A stretch of DNA of 64,000 nt from a virus. Made by a program: the position numbers and the translations under genes. The DNA lies in IMG/VR virus record IMGVR_UViG_3300020055_000005, positions 1 to 64,000 of that record; one strand, given 5' to 3'. Of this stretch, positions 24,665-32,208 are shown piece after piece. The notes under the pieces are model-generated. The model made no database searches. It was given only the letters and a program-made list of their open reading frames with translations, and had not been told where the DNA came from. Positions within the stretch are counted from its first letter, which is position 1. Each line of letters opens with the position of its first letter.

Positions 24665-25235
24665 TTCCCTGCGTTTCCATATAAGAGTCAGGAGCAAGTA
24701 ACGGTGTTGGTATAACAACACAGTAGTCATCTACTTCCTTTAAGAAATCCTCTCTAGTGTTATTAATTTCATCTTCGATTTGTACATAACAACACCACAC
24801 TGCATCAGCATATTCTGCAACTCTTCTGGCCGCTGACCTTCTAGGATGTGAAGACCCTTCTCTACCTGCAAAAACAACTTCAATCAAATCATCAAAACCG
24901 TATCTATGCACAACCTCTTTAATGAATTCATGACAAATATTATTGATTTCTTGTTTGTGTTGTTGATTTAAATTAAAACCGATAGGTGGTTCAGAGTTTT
25001 CAATGTATAGTTCAATCGCATCCTTTTCTTCATCTGTTAAGGGAAGTGCATCTTGTTTTTCAAAATCTACACCATCTTTCCATTTTACAATCTTAATTTC
25101 TAAGTCTGCGTACACTAACATTTCATAATCAAAACCCAAGTCAGGTGCATCGCAATTGTCAAAACTGTATCTCAAACCATTAGGTTTAGTGATTTGTAGA
25201 TTACCGTCTTCTGTAAATATTAATTCACTTTTCAT
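24648..25235 (-). CDS. Unknown protein in the oxygenase-glycosyltransferase block
   Basis: A 195-residue soluble protein. The N-terminal part (MKSELIFTEDGNLQITKPNG) is beta-rich and acidic. The C-terminal half is helical, with HEFIKEVVHRYGFDD and a basic segment REGSSHPRRSAARR. No family is recognised. It overlaps the downstream oxygenase by 17 bases. GAGG lies about 10 bases before the ATG. Confidence 0.7.
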   Translation of the reverse strand: MKSELIFTEDGNLQITKPNGLRYSFDNCDAPDLGFDYEMLVYADLEIKIVKWKDGVDFEKQDALPLTDEEKDAIELYIENSEPPIGFNLNQQHKQEINNICHEFIKEVVHRYGFDDLIEVVFAGREGSSHPRRSAARRVAEYADAVWCCYVQIEDEINNTREDFLKEVDDYCVVIPTPLLAPDSYMETQGNGQTG

Positions 25236-25280
25236 TTATTAAATACCTCTTTCATATTATAACCTGTCATTGACTTTTTG

Positions 25281-26849
25281 TCAAGCAAGTACTCTCCATT
25301 TTTTATAGATGTCTAAATTATTTATGTGGTCACAATCCATACCTTCTACCCAAGGGCCTCCCCTAGTATAATGGATACCACTGAAATCCCACTTAACATC
25401 AGGGTCATCATATCCTTCTACAAATATGTATTTCTCAGGAATCTTACTGATCTTATCAGTCCATTCAAACTGATGGAGTTGTTTACCTGTCCAAGTGTTC
25501 ACTGTTTCAGGTGTAAGTTTTTTACAATCTTCATGACCATTATTAAATATCATCATACTAGACCATAATTTTTTTGGATAGTCTATGTTCACTTCTCCGT
25601 TAAACTTAGTTTCATCATGTTTATATTGAGGATACTGAATACATGCAACTGCATCATCAGGATGTAGATAATAGAACATAGGTAATAAAGTTTTTTCAAA
25701 AATAAAATCATCATCTATGAAAATACTAAAACCCTCGTAATTTTCTAAGTAAGGAATTAAAAACCTACTGTATGTAAACTCTGTTGATTGATTTGCATAC
25801 TCTCTAGTATATTCAGGTATCTTTGATACATCTAATAGTTTTATTTCAGGTTCGTATCTTATTTCATTAATTAAATGTCCTGCACCTGTATCTTTAAAAA
25901 TACTTTGTTCAATAGAAATTTTAGATACTTCTGCGAGGTTACCATGTCTACTATCGTAACCAATGTAAATGTTTAATGGTTTACCTTTACTTAAACTATG
26001 AACCTTTTTATTCCAATTGTAAATTTTTGGTCTGAACTCTTGCACATTCATCAGGTTACTGTTATATTCTAATGCACCCTGTATCAGTGTGAATGACACA
26101 TTATAGTGTCCACCCATACCCATTCTTTGTCCAAGGTCTTCTCGTAGACTTAATTTGGTTTTCCAATACTCCATGAAATCTTCGAATCCAATGGGTTCTT
26201 GATCGATGGTGTCGTATGCATCTGTAATACACAATTCCATATCAGGGTCACCCATCTCTTCAAAACAACCTGAACGTATAGAGCCTGGATGAATTCTTAG
26301 TTGATATCTACTATCTTTAACTAATTCTATTACTTGTCCTTGTATAGGTGCCCAAAGACCATCTTCTTGTATACTGTGTATTAACCAATGTGCCTTTGCA
26401 CTATGGTAATACATTGAGTTTAAAGATTCTAAATCTCGTTTGGATAATGCATATTCTTGTTCATTGACATGATCTCTTAAATCAATATACTCACCATTTG
26501 TATCGACTGTATCCATACCTGCAATTTGATTTTCATGATTGGGACGAGGTTTTTCAGTCCATCCTACTGGTAAGAATTTATGATAACATGGTGATTCGTT
26601 TTTTAGTCCATTGAACAAAGACCACTTTTCTCTTTTTCGTTCTTTCTCAAAATCTCCCCATTTAAAAATTTTTATAGGGGGTATAATTTCTTCAAAAACA
26701 TATTTAAGAATTGCGTATGTTTCTTTATCCTTGTATTCTTGATCTAATTGAAGTGACCCAAAATGATAATAGGTATCTTTCCAGTCAGTTTTACCTGCTA
26801 GTTCTTCTTTTGCTTGGGATACGGATTCTATTTTAATAAAATTACTCAT
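25281..26849 (-). CDS. Two-domain glycosyltransferase with an N-terminal HPGSIR domain
   Basis: A 522-residue protein. The C-terminal part from about 290 reads LNIYIGYDSRH...EVSKISIEQSI, then TEFTYSRFLIPYLENYEGFSIFIDDDF with an acidic DDD metal site at 379-381, as in GT-A glycosyltransferases that take nucleotide sugars. The N-terminal 280 residues include WAPIQGQVIELVKDSRYQLRIHPGSIR (motif HPGSIR at 187-192), a region also found in the gene at 62708-63544. The gene lies directly upstream of the unknown protein and oxygenases, and just downstream of the repeat-protein genes. Acceptor and sugar are unknown. Confidence 0.8.
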   Translation of the reverse strand: MSNFIKIESVSQAKEELAGKTDWKDTYYHFGSLQLDQEYKDKETYAILKYVFEEIIPPIKIFKWGDFEKERKREKWSLFNGLKNESPCYHKFLPVGWTEKPRPNHENQIAGMDTVDTNGEYIDLRDHVNEQEYALSKRDLESLNSMYYHSAKAHWLIHSIQEDGLWAPIQGQVIELVKDSRYQLRIHPGSIRSGCFEEMGDPDMELCITDAYDTIDQEPIGFEDFMEYWKTKLSLREDLGQRMGMGGHYNVSFTLIQGALEYNSNLMNVQEFRPKIYNWNKKVHSLSKGKPLNIYIGYDSRHGNLAEVSKISIEQSIFKDTGAGHLINEIRYEPEIKLLDVSKIPEYTREYANQSTEFTYSRFLIPYLENYEGFSIFIDDDFIFEKTLLPMFYYLHPDDAVACIQYPQYKHDETKFNGEVNIDYPKKLWSSMMIFNNGHEDCKKLTPETVNTWTGKQLHQFEWTDKISKIPEKYIFVEGYDDPDVKWDFSGIHYTRGGPWVEGMDCDHINNLDIYKKWRVLA

Positions 26850-26881
26850 AATATAAACTGTGATTTATTAGTATTTAGTTA

Positions 26882-27583
26882 CTATGTAATCGGTGTTGCT
26901 GGCCACTGTTGTGACAATACACCATCCCATCTTGCGACAGGAGTTCTACCTTGTCTAGCATACGTTGCAGGTTGTCTGTTCTGATATGTGAAAGGTGTTT
27001 GACCTTGTCTCGCATACGTACTAGGTTGTCTGTTTTGATATGTGAACGGTGTCTGCGAGTTCGAAGGATTTCTATATGTAAACGGCGACCTGTGATTATA
27101 TGTAGAAGGTTGTCTTGCGTTTGCAATATAAGGATACGGTTGTTGTGCATCCCTAATGTTAGGTTCCTGTGCATTCTTAATAGTAGGTTGTTGTCCATTT
27201 CTAATGTTAGGTTCTTGTGCATTCCTAATATTAGGTTCTTGTGCATTTACTGGATTTCTATATGTAAATGGTGACCTATAGTTATATGTAAACGGTTGTC
27301 TTGCATTTGCACGATATGGAACCCTATATGTAAATGGCACTCTATATGTAAAAGGTTGTCTCGCATTCGCAATATAAGGAACACGATATGTGAAAGGTGA
27401 CTGATAAGTCACAGGTTGTTGTGCGTTAGCAGGGTACCTTGCACTGTATGTGAAAGGAGACTGATAAGTTACAGGCTGTTGAGCATTCGCAGGATATCTT
27501 GCGTTGTAAGTAAACGGTGCTTGGCTGTTGACCGTGGCACGAGCCTGACCTTGCATCGATTGTCTGTGGAAACCTGTTGCCAT
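26882..27583 (-). CDS. Proline-rich tandem repeat protein, first copy
   Basis: A 233-residue protein made almost wholly of short degenerate repeats of 6-8 residues with an (N/Q/R)xP core, such as NAQEPNIR, NARQPFTY, HRSPFTYR and NARYPA. It has almost no acidic residues, many Tyr, Asn, Arg and Pro, and no cysteine. The regular spacing of Pro and Tyr suggests an extended fibrous structure. Three other genes here (27602, 35378, 36096) have the same repeats. It is probably a virion fibre component, and a candidate substrate of the oxygenases and glycosyltransferase encoded next to it. Confidence 0.75.
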   Translation of the reverse strand: MATGFHRQSMQGQARATVNSQAPFTYNARYPANAQQPVTYQSPFTYSARYPANAQQPVTYQSPFTYRVPYIANARQPFTYRVPFTYRVPYRANARQPFTYNYRSPFTYRNPVNAQEPNIRNAQEPNIRNGQQPTIKNAQEPNIRDAQQPYPYIANARQPSTYNHRSPFTYRNPSNSQTPFTYQNRQPSTYARQGQTPFTYQNRQPATYARQGRTPVARWDGVLSQQWPATPIT

Positions 27584-27601
27584 CTTACTTAATTCCTCTC
27601 A

Positions 27602-28099
27602 TTATTTCGTACTAATATTATGAACCATTAAACTATTTGCAAAGAAGTTATGATGTGGACTGTCTACACCAAAGTGATAAACCATCTCTTCATCTGCTTC
27701 TTCTATAGATTCAATAATTGACTCTGATAAATTTTGTTTTAAAATTGCATTGTTGATGTCTTTAATTGCATCACCGATCTGCAATTCTCCGTTGACTTCT
27801 TTCATGTCATCGGCATGTCCTAATTCTACTTCTTTATTCCAATCTTCTAAATTAATAACCTTCCATCCCTGATCTTCAACATAGAATGGATGACCACCTG
27901 TTACTTTTAACCACCCACCGTCTGTAAGTTGTAGTTTATAAACTTTACACTCTCTTGGTTCCATGACATTTGATACACTTACTCTTTCCAGTTCGTTACT
28001 TTCTAGATTAAGTGAATACACCACATCACCCACTTGGATGTTTTCTATAGGTGTCATTGAAGTGTCACCCATCCAAACTTGTGTTCCAGCAGCGAAACA
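27602..28099 (-). other. Hint domain coding segment
   Basis: Encodes residues 270-434 of the repeat protein. Visible blocks are: N-terminal CFAAGTQVWM, PIENIQVGDVVYSL, the TGGHPFYV block, and C-terminal VYHFGVDSPHHNFFANSLMVHN. No homing-endonuclease insertion is present. There are only 4 residues after HN, which fits a C-terminal bacterial-intein-like domain rather than an intein inside a host protein. Confidence 0.85.
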
Positions 28100-28906
28100 T
28101 CCTCCTCCACCGTAGAAGTAAACTGCTAAGAAACGGAAAGGATATGTATACGGTTGTTGCGAAGAACTAGGTTGTCTTGCGTTTGCAATATAAGGCACCC
28201 TATATGTAAACGGTGATCTAAATGCAACTGGTTGTCTTGCGTTAGCAATATAAGGTACTCGATATGTGAAAGGAGACCTAAATGCAACTGGTTGTCTTGC
28301 GTTTGCAGGATATCTAGCATTATACGTAAATGGTGTTTGACCGTTTGCAGGATATCTAGCATTTGCAGGATATCTAGCATCATACGTAAATGGTGTTTGT
28401 CCGTTTCTTATATTAGGTTGTTGTGCATTTACAGGGTTTCTATATGTAAATGGAGACCTATGGTTATAGGTAAACGGTGATCTGTGTTGATACGTAAATG
28501 GTGACCTATGTTGATATGTAAATGGTGACCTATGTTGATACGTAAATGGTGATCGACCTGTTGCCTGATACGTGAAAGGTGTTTGTGCGTTCCTTATATT
28601 AGGTTCTTGTGCATTTACTGGATTCTGATATTCTGCAGGTTGTCTTGCGTTTGCAATGTAAGGTGTTTGTGCGTTTGCAATGTAAGGATAAGGTTGTTGT
28701 GCGTTAGCAATATAAGGCGTCTGACTGTTTGCAATGTAAGGATAAGGATTTTGAGTTGCTTCTTGACCTGATGCATTATTCCACCCTGTAGGTGTCTTAA
28801 TATAAATCTGATCAACTGCTTTCCATGCTGTGGGAGTCTTTACCCATGCACCCCTAGTTGCATTCCAACCTGTAGGTGTTTTTACGCTTTGATTACCTGA
28901 TGCCAT
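27602..28906 (-). CDS. Proline-rich repeat protein with C-terminal Hint (intein-like) domain
   Basis: The 434-residue protein has three parts. Residues 1-50 hold three copies of a (V/I)KTPT(G/A)W motif. Residues 55-255 are (N/Q/R)xP repeats like those of its neighbours, including four consecutive RSPFTY units. Residues 270-434 form a Hint domain: it opens with C270 in GGGGCFAAGTQV, has the GHPFYV histidine block, and ends FFANSLMVHN followed by only ISTK. Hint domains cleave their own N-terminal peptide bond through the first cysteine. The residue after HN is Ile, so normal protein splicing is not expected. Cleavage or ester transfer of the repeat part is the likely outcome. Confidence 0.85.
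   Translation of the reverse strand: MASGNQSVKTPTGWNATRGAWVKTPTAWKAVDQIYIKTPTGWNNASGQEATQNPYPYIANSQTPYIANAQQPYPYIANAQTPYIANARQPAEYQNPVNAQEPNIRNAQTPFTYQATGRSPFTYQHRSPFTYQHRSPFTYQHRSPFTYNHRSPFTYRNPVNAQQPNIRNGQTPFTYDARYPANARYPANGQTPFTYNARYPANARQPVAFRSPFTYRVPYIANARQPVAFRSPFTYRVPYIANARQPSSSQQPYTYPFRFLAVYFYGGGGCFAAGTQVWMGDTSMTPIENIQVGDVVYSLNLESNELERVSVSNVMEPRECKVYKLQLTDGGWLKVTGGHPFYVEDQGWKVINLEDWNKEVELGHADDMKEVNGELQIGDAIKDINNAILKQNLSESIIESIEEADEEMVYHFGVDSPHHNFFANSLMVHNISTK
28477..28548 (-). repeat. Three tandem 24-base repeats inside the Hint-protein gene
   Basis: Three adjacent 24-base units (28477-28500, 28501-28524, 28525-28548) differ at only a few positions. Each encodes one RSPFTYQH unit. 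The near identity suggests recent expansion by slippage or recombination. Confidence 0.85.
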
Positions 28907-28926
28907 TTACCTTTAATCCTCTAAAA

Positions 28927-28951
28927 TATACTCCTATTTATTAGGAGTATA
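28927..28951 (-). terminator. Hairpin between the fibre gene and the Hint-protein gene
   Basis: A perfect 10-base-pair stem (TATACTCCTA and its complement) with a 5-base loop overlaps the stop codon of the gene at 28941-30569 and is followed on the minus strand by TTTTAG. It could terminate or attenuate transcription into the repeat-protein genes. The loop contains AATAAATA, close to a late promoter element. Confidence 0.5.
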
Positions 28952-30569
28952 AAATCCACAAATCACCAACTGCACCATCTGAAGAAGTTGGAGCAGAGGT
29001 TGATTGATACACATTCCTTGCAACACCACCACTGTTATTTGCGTAGTTTGTAGTAATTTGTGTAAATTCTACGTTTGATGATGTTGATACTGCCTGACCG
29101 ATTGCAACTTCACCTGAACTGATTGAAACACCAGTTCCTGCAGTGATATGAGCTCTTACTTCAGCAGCACTTGGCCCTGTGTATGTAATTGTTCCACCAC
29201 TGTATGCAAGTGAACCATCTCCACCAGCGTCAGTTACAGTAATTGCAGCTCTCGCTCTTGTATCAGTATAATACAAGTTGGATGACCCTTCTGAAACATC
29301 GTCTGTATCATGGTTTGACACATCTGAAACTGTTCCAGTTACATTACCAGTTAGGTTACCTTCGAATGTTCCTGCAACAAAAGTTTCTGAACCTACTGTC
29401 CATTTGTCATTTGTTTCGTCCCAAAGAAGTGTCTTAGCAGTAGAACCACCTCTAGTGACACTAATACCTGTATCTTCTGTAGGTGAACCTGAAGTGAAGT
29501 TACTGTTTAATGCAATGATATTATCTGCAAGGTTAATTGTTTCTGAGTTTACAGTTGTTGTAGTTCCTGAAACTGTTAAGTCACCTGAGACTGTTAGTGA
29601 ATCATTAACTGCAACTACACCTGTTCCGTTTGCAGTAAGAACTAGGTTTGTATCTGCACTTCTTGACTCAATTGCATCTACATCAATTGAGTTTGAAAAT
29701 GAGATTGCATTTCCATCTGATGAAGCAACGTTTGAACCTGCCTGTACTGAGATCGGCCCTTTTAATTGGATACTACCTGAACCTGTTGGGTCTAATTCAA
29801 CGTCACCTGAACCTGATGTTTGGACACTAACATTTTGGTTCGCATCAGCAGAAACAACGATTGTTCCTGAACTATCTGATACTACTTGTTGACCGTTAAC
29901 ATATAATGACCCTGGCCCGACATACACATCTCTCCAAGTATATGAAGATGAACCTAAGTCGTATGTGTTGTCTGCACTTGGTACGATATGACCTGTTACG
30001 TCTGAATCTGCAGTAAGTGTTATACCTGCGAATGAAGGTTTATCTGAAGTTCCAACTGCCTGACCGATACTAACTTCACCTGAACTGATTCCAACACCAG
30101 TTCCAGCAGTGATATGTGCCTGTACTTCTGATGCACTAGGCCCTGTGTAAGTGAGTACACCTGTACTGTTATCGTATGCAAGTGAACCATCTCCACCTGA
30201 ATCTGTTACTGAAATCTTTCCTCTGATAGCAGCGTCAGTAATTGATAAATCAACTGCACCGTCTCCTGCATCATCGTAAGATGCAGTAATGTTAGTATGT
30301 GAACCGTTAGTTACTAACTGAGCACCAACGATATCTTGAATTTCTTCTTCAGTTTTACCAGTTGATGAGATTGTGATAGTGTCGTTTGTATCATCATAAG
30401 TTACAGTTGTTGAACCTGAACCTTGAATGATACCACCAATCTTATCTGCAATTGCTTCGTCTAAAGCAGTTCCTACTGCACTTGCAGTGATACTACCTGA
30501 ACTATCAATGACTTCGGTTGTACCAACCGTAAGTCCGTTCTTGATTATGAAATTCTTTTCTCCTGCCAT
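28941..30569 (-). CDS. Modular tail-fibre-like structural protein
   Basis: A 542-residue Ser/Thr/Gly-rich protein without cysteines. It starts with the module FIIKNGLTVGTTEVIDSSG, also seen in the next gene. It contains two copies of a segment reading AAITVTDAGGDGSLAYSGG or close to it, followed by TGPSA.EV.AHITAGTGV. The [21 protein letters not shown] module is shared with other proteins here. The end is SSDGAVGDLWILYS. Such beta-rich modular proteins are typical of marine T4-like phage fibres. Its ATG overlaps the stop of the upstream gene by one base. Confidence 0.75.
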   Translation of the reverse strand: MAGEKNFIIKNGLTVGTTEVIDSSGSITASAVGTALDEAIADKIGGIIQGSGSTTVTYDDTNDTITISSTGKTEEEIQDIVGAQLVTNGSHTNITASYDDAGDGAVDLSITDAAIRGKISVTDSGGDGSLAYDNSTGVLTYTGPSASEVQAHITAGTGVGISSGEVSIGQAVGTSDKPSFAGITLTADSDVTGHIVPSADNTYDLGSSSYTWRDVYVGPGSLYVNGQQVVSDSSGTIVVSADANQNVSVQTSGSGDVELDPTGSGSIQLKGPISVQAGSNVASSDGNAISFSNSIDVDAIESRSADTNLVLTANGTGVVAVNDSLTVSGDLTVSGTTTTVNSETINLADNIIALNSNFTSGSPTEDTGISVTRGGSTAKTLLWDETNDKWTVGSETFVAGTFEGNLTGNVTGTVSDVSNHDTDDVSEGSSNLYYTDTRARAAITVTDAGGDGSLAYSGGTITYTGPSAAEVRAHITAGTGVSISSGEVAIGQAVSTSSNVEFTQITTNYANNSGGVARNVYQSTSAPTSSDGAVGDLWILYS

Positions 30570-30802
30570 TAGATACTACCTCCATCAATTTGCACGTTTG
30601 CAAGTGTTTTTGATGCAGAACTATCGGCGAGATGTGTGTCTACTCTTGAAGTAGAAAAATACAAATTACTTGACCCTTCTGAAAGGTTGTCGGTGTCTAA
30701 GTCTGAGATTGCAGCTGCTTGTAATTTACCTGAACTGTTAATAATTTCCGTAGACCCAACTGTCAAACCGTATTCGATAACAAATGTGTTTTTAGTTGCC
30801 AT
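30569..30802 (-). CDS. Short fibre-module protein
   Basis: A 77-residue protein beginning MATKNTFVIEYGLTVGSTEIINSSG, the same module as the start of the 28941-30569 product, and containing LSEGSSNLYFSTSRV, which that protein also has as SEGSSNLYYTDTRA. It ends with IDGGSI, a C-terminal motif shared with other proteins in this region. It looks like a free-standing copy of one fibre module. AGGA lies 10 bases before the ATG. Confidence 0.65.
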   Translation of the reverse strand: MATKNTFVIEYGLTVGSTEIINSSGKLQAAAISDLDTDNLSEGSSNLYFSTSRVDTHLADSSASKTLANVQIDGGSI

Positions 30803-30843
30803 TTTTCGTGTGTCCTATGTCAAAATGTGGGTTATTATACTTT

Positions 30844-30851
30844 TATTTATG
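30844..30851 (-). promoter_or_regulatory. Candidate late promoter of 30802 and downstream fibre genes
   Basis: Minus strand CATAAATA, one mismatch to the late consensus, 41 bases before the ATG at 30802. Confidence 0.5.
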
Positions 30852-30867
30852 AAAGTATGACGTTCAA

Positions 30868-31704
30868 TCAAACATCTATTTCAATTTTTTTATATTTAAA
30901 TACAGTTGAATTGGTTGAAGCAGGTGAAATTTTTAGTTTCACATTACCACTTTCAATTGCAACTGAGAATGTAGCGAGTTCCGTAGTTCCTCCTGCAAGT
31001 ACGGTACCAAACTGAGAGAAGAATGCATTACTTCCATCATGTAATACATGTATCTCAGTCATCTGATATTCAGATGCAGTAGAATCGGATATCGATATAG
31101 TATATTTAACAGATCGATACGTTGAAGCGGAGAAAGAATCTAAATCGGTTTCTGATGTCGAGGTAGTTGTTGCAGTTCCTGAAGTTAATCCTGTTCCTGC
31201 ATCCTGAAATGATAGTGTACCACTACCATTGGTTGTGAGAACTTGACCATTTGTTCCATCTGTTGTTGGATATGCAATGTTTGAACCAGTGATACTATTC
31301 GTTACATTAAGTGTCGTTGCAGTCAAATCTCCTACTTCTAAGGCTGCTTTTGCGTATCCTGTTCCTGAAGTGTTGACTGTTGTAGTTGGTTCAACCTCTA
31401 AACCATCGAATAGTTTCCAAGTAGAATCTGATGCATCTCTGAATAAACCTGTGTATTCACTTGCACCTCCATCTGATAAACCATCATCATAATTACCATA
31501 CAAACCAATGTCAAGTGTGTCAGAACTCGTATTTGCATTTGCGAGTTCAAGCATTGAGTCTGCGACTGATGTAGTTGTTGAGTTAACTGTAATTGTTGTT
31601 CCATTTACAGTGAGGTTGCCTGCAATCGTAGTGTTACCATCGACAATCAAATCACCATTTGTAGAAAGCCCAATATCCGATAATAATTTTTGTTTTGTCG
31701 CCAT
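30868..31704 (-). CDS. Fibre protein with shared C-terminal beta domain, copy A
   Basis: A 278-residue protein. The N-terminus [49 protein letters not shown] carries the GNLTVNGTT module common in this region. The last 90 residues (YRSVKYTISISD, EIHVLHDGSNAFFSQFGT, LKISPASTNSTVFKYKKI) are homologous to the C-termini of the next two upstream genes. TATAAATA ends exactly 5 bases before the ATG and there is no ribosome site. Confidence 0.75.
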   Translation of the reverse strand: MATKQKLLSDIGLSTNGDLIVDGNTTIAGNLTVNGTTITVNSTTTSVADSMLELANANTSSDTLDIGLYGNYDDGLSDGGASEYTGLFRDASDSTWKLFDGLEVEPTTTVNTSGTGYAKAALEVGDLTATTLNVTNSITGSNIAYPTTDGTNGQVLTTNGSGTLSFQDAGTGLTSGTATTTSTSETDLDSFSASTYRSVKYTISISDSTASEYQMTEIHVLHDGSNAFFSQFGTVLAGGTTELATFSVAIESGNVKLKISPASTNSTVFKYKKIEIDV

Positions 31705-31709
31705 AGTAC

Positions 31710-31717
31710 TATTTATA
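31710..31717 (-). promoter_or_regulatory. Late promoter 5 bases before the ATG of 31704
   Basis: A perfect TATAAATA followed by GTACT and ATG. It predicts a leaderless late transcript. Confidence 0.7.
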
Positions 31718-31734
31718 CTTTTTTAAAAGTACAG

Positions 31735-31762
31735 ATAAAAAGAAGGGGACGTAGTGTCCCCC
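31735..31762 (-). terminator. Rho-independent terminator after the gene at 31785
   Basis: The minus strand reads GGGGAC, loop ACTAC, GTCCCC, then a pyrimidine-rich tract TTCTTTTT. It lies about 25 bases after the stop codon of 31785-32195 and before the next late promoter. Confidence 0.85.
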
Positions 31763-31784
31763 TCTAAAGATTGCTTACTGTTAA

Positions 31785-32195
31785 TTAAGCGTCAACTACA
31801 ATCCTATCGAATTGGATAACTGTAGAAGATGAAGATGCTGGTGTTACCAACAATCTTACATCACTTCCGTCGATATCTGCATCGAAAGTTGCAAGTGAAC
31901 TAGACTTCAGTGTACCATATTGAGTCATTGTTACACTACTACCATCGTGGACAAGCATAACTTCTGTTGAATGGAAGTCACTACCTTGTGACATAGCGAC
32001 GATATAACGTGCAGCTCTGAAATCTGTCTTTGCAAAGGTGTCGAGACTAAACTCAGTTGTAGAGGTTCTTGTTGAATTACCTCTCTTTGAGTTTTTATCT
32101 CTTGTTTTCTTTGCAGTAACGATTTCATCATTTGACGTATCGTATGAGAATACACGAATTAACTCAGCAATTTTAAAAGCATTTGTCTTAGCCAT
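31785..32195 (-). CDS. Fibre protein with shared C-terminal beta domain, copy B
   Basis: A 136-residue protein. About 90 residues at the C-terminus (FRAARYIVAMSQGSDFHSTE, VMLVHDGSSVTMTQYGTLK, LLVTPASSSSTVIQFDRIV) match copy A at 30868 and copy C at 32209. The short N-terminal part (MAKTNAFKIAELIRVFSYD) is unique. It is probably a minimal version of the domain. AGGAGG is placed before the ATG and a strong terminator follows. Confidence 0.75.
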   Translation of the reverse strand: MAKTNAFKIAELIRVFSYDTSNDEIVTAKKTRDKNSKRGNSTRTSTTEFSLDTFAKTDFRAARYIVAMSQGSDFHSTEVMLVHDGSSVTMTQYGTLKSSSLATFDADIDGSDVRLLVTPASSSSTVIQFDRIVVDA

Positions 32196-32208
32196 TTCTT
32201 ATATCCTC

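Noticed and set aside
27602-28099. A true splicing intein
   Set aside because: There are only four residues after HN and the +1 residue is Ile, not Cys, Ser or Thr, so an extein join is not expected.
28477-28548. Short direct repeats that might suggest a CRISPR array
   Set aside because: The repeats are directly adjacent without spacers and are in frame within a coding gene.
29278-29892. A 204-codon open frame on the plus strand opposite the fibre gene
   Set aside because: It is antisense to a clear structural gene, has a composition explained by the Thr/Ser/Gly-rich codons of the minus strand, and lacks a ribosome site or promoter.
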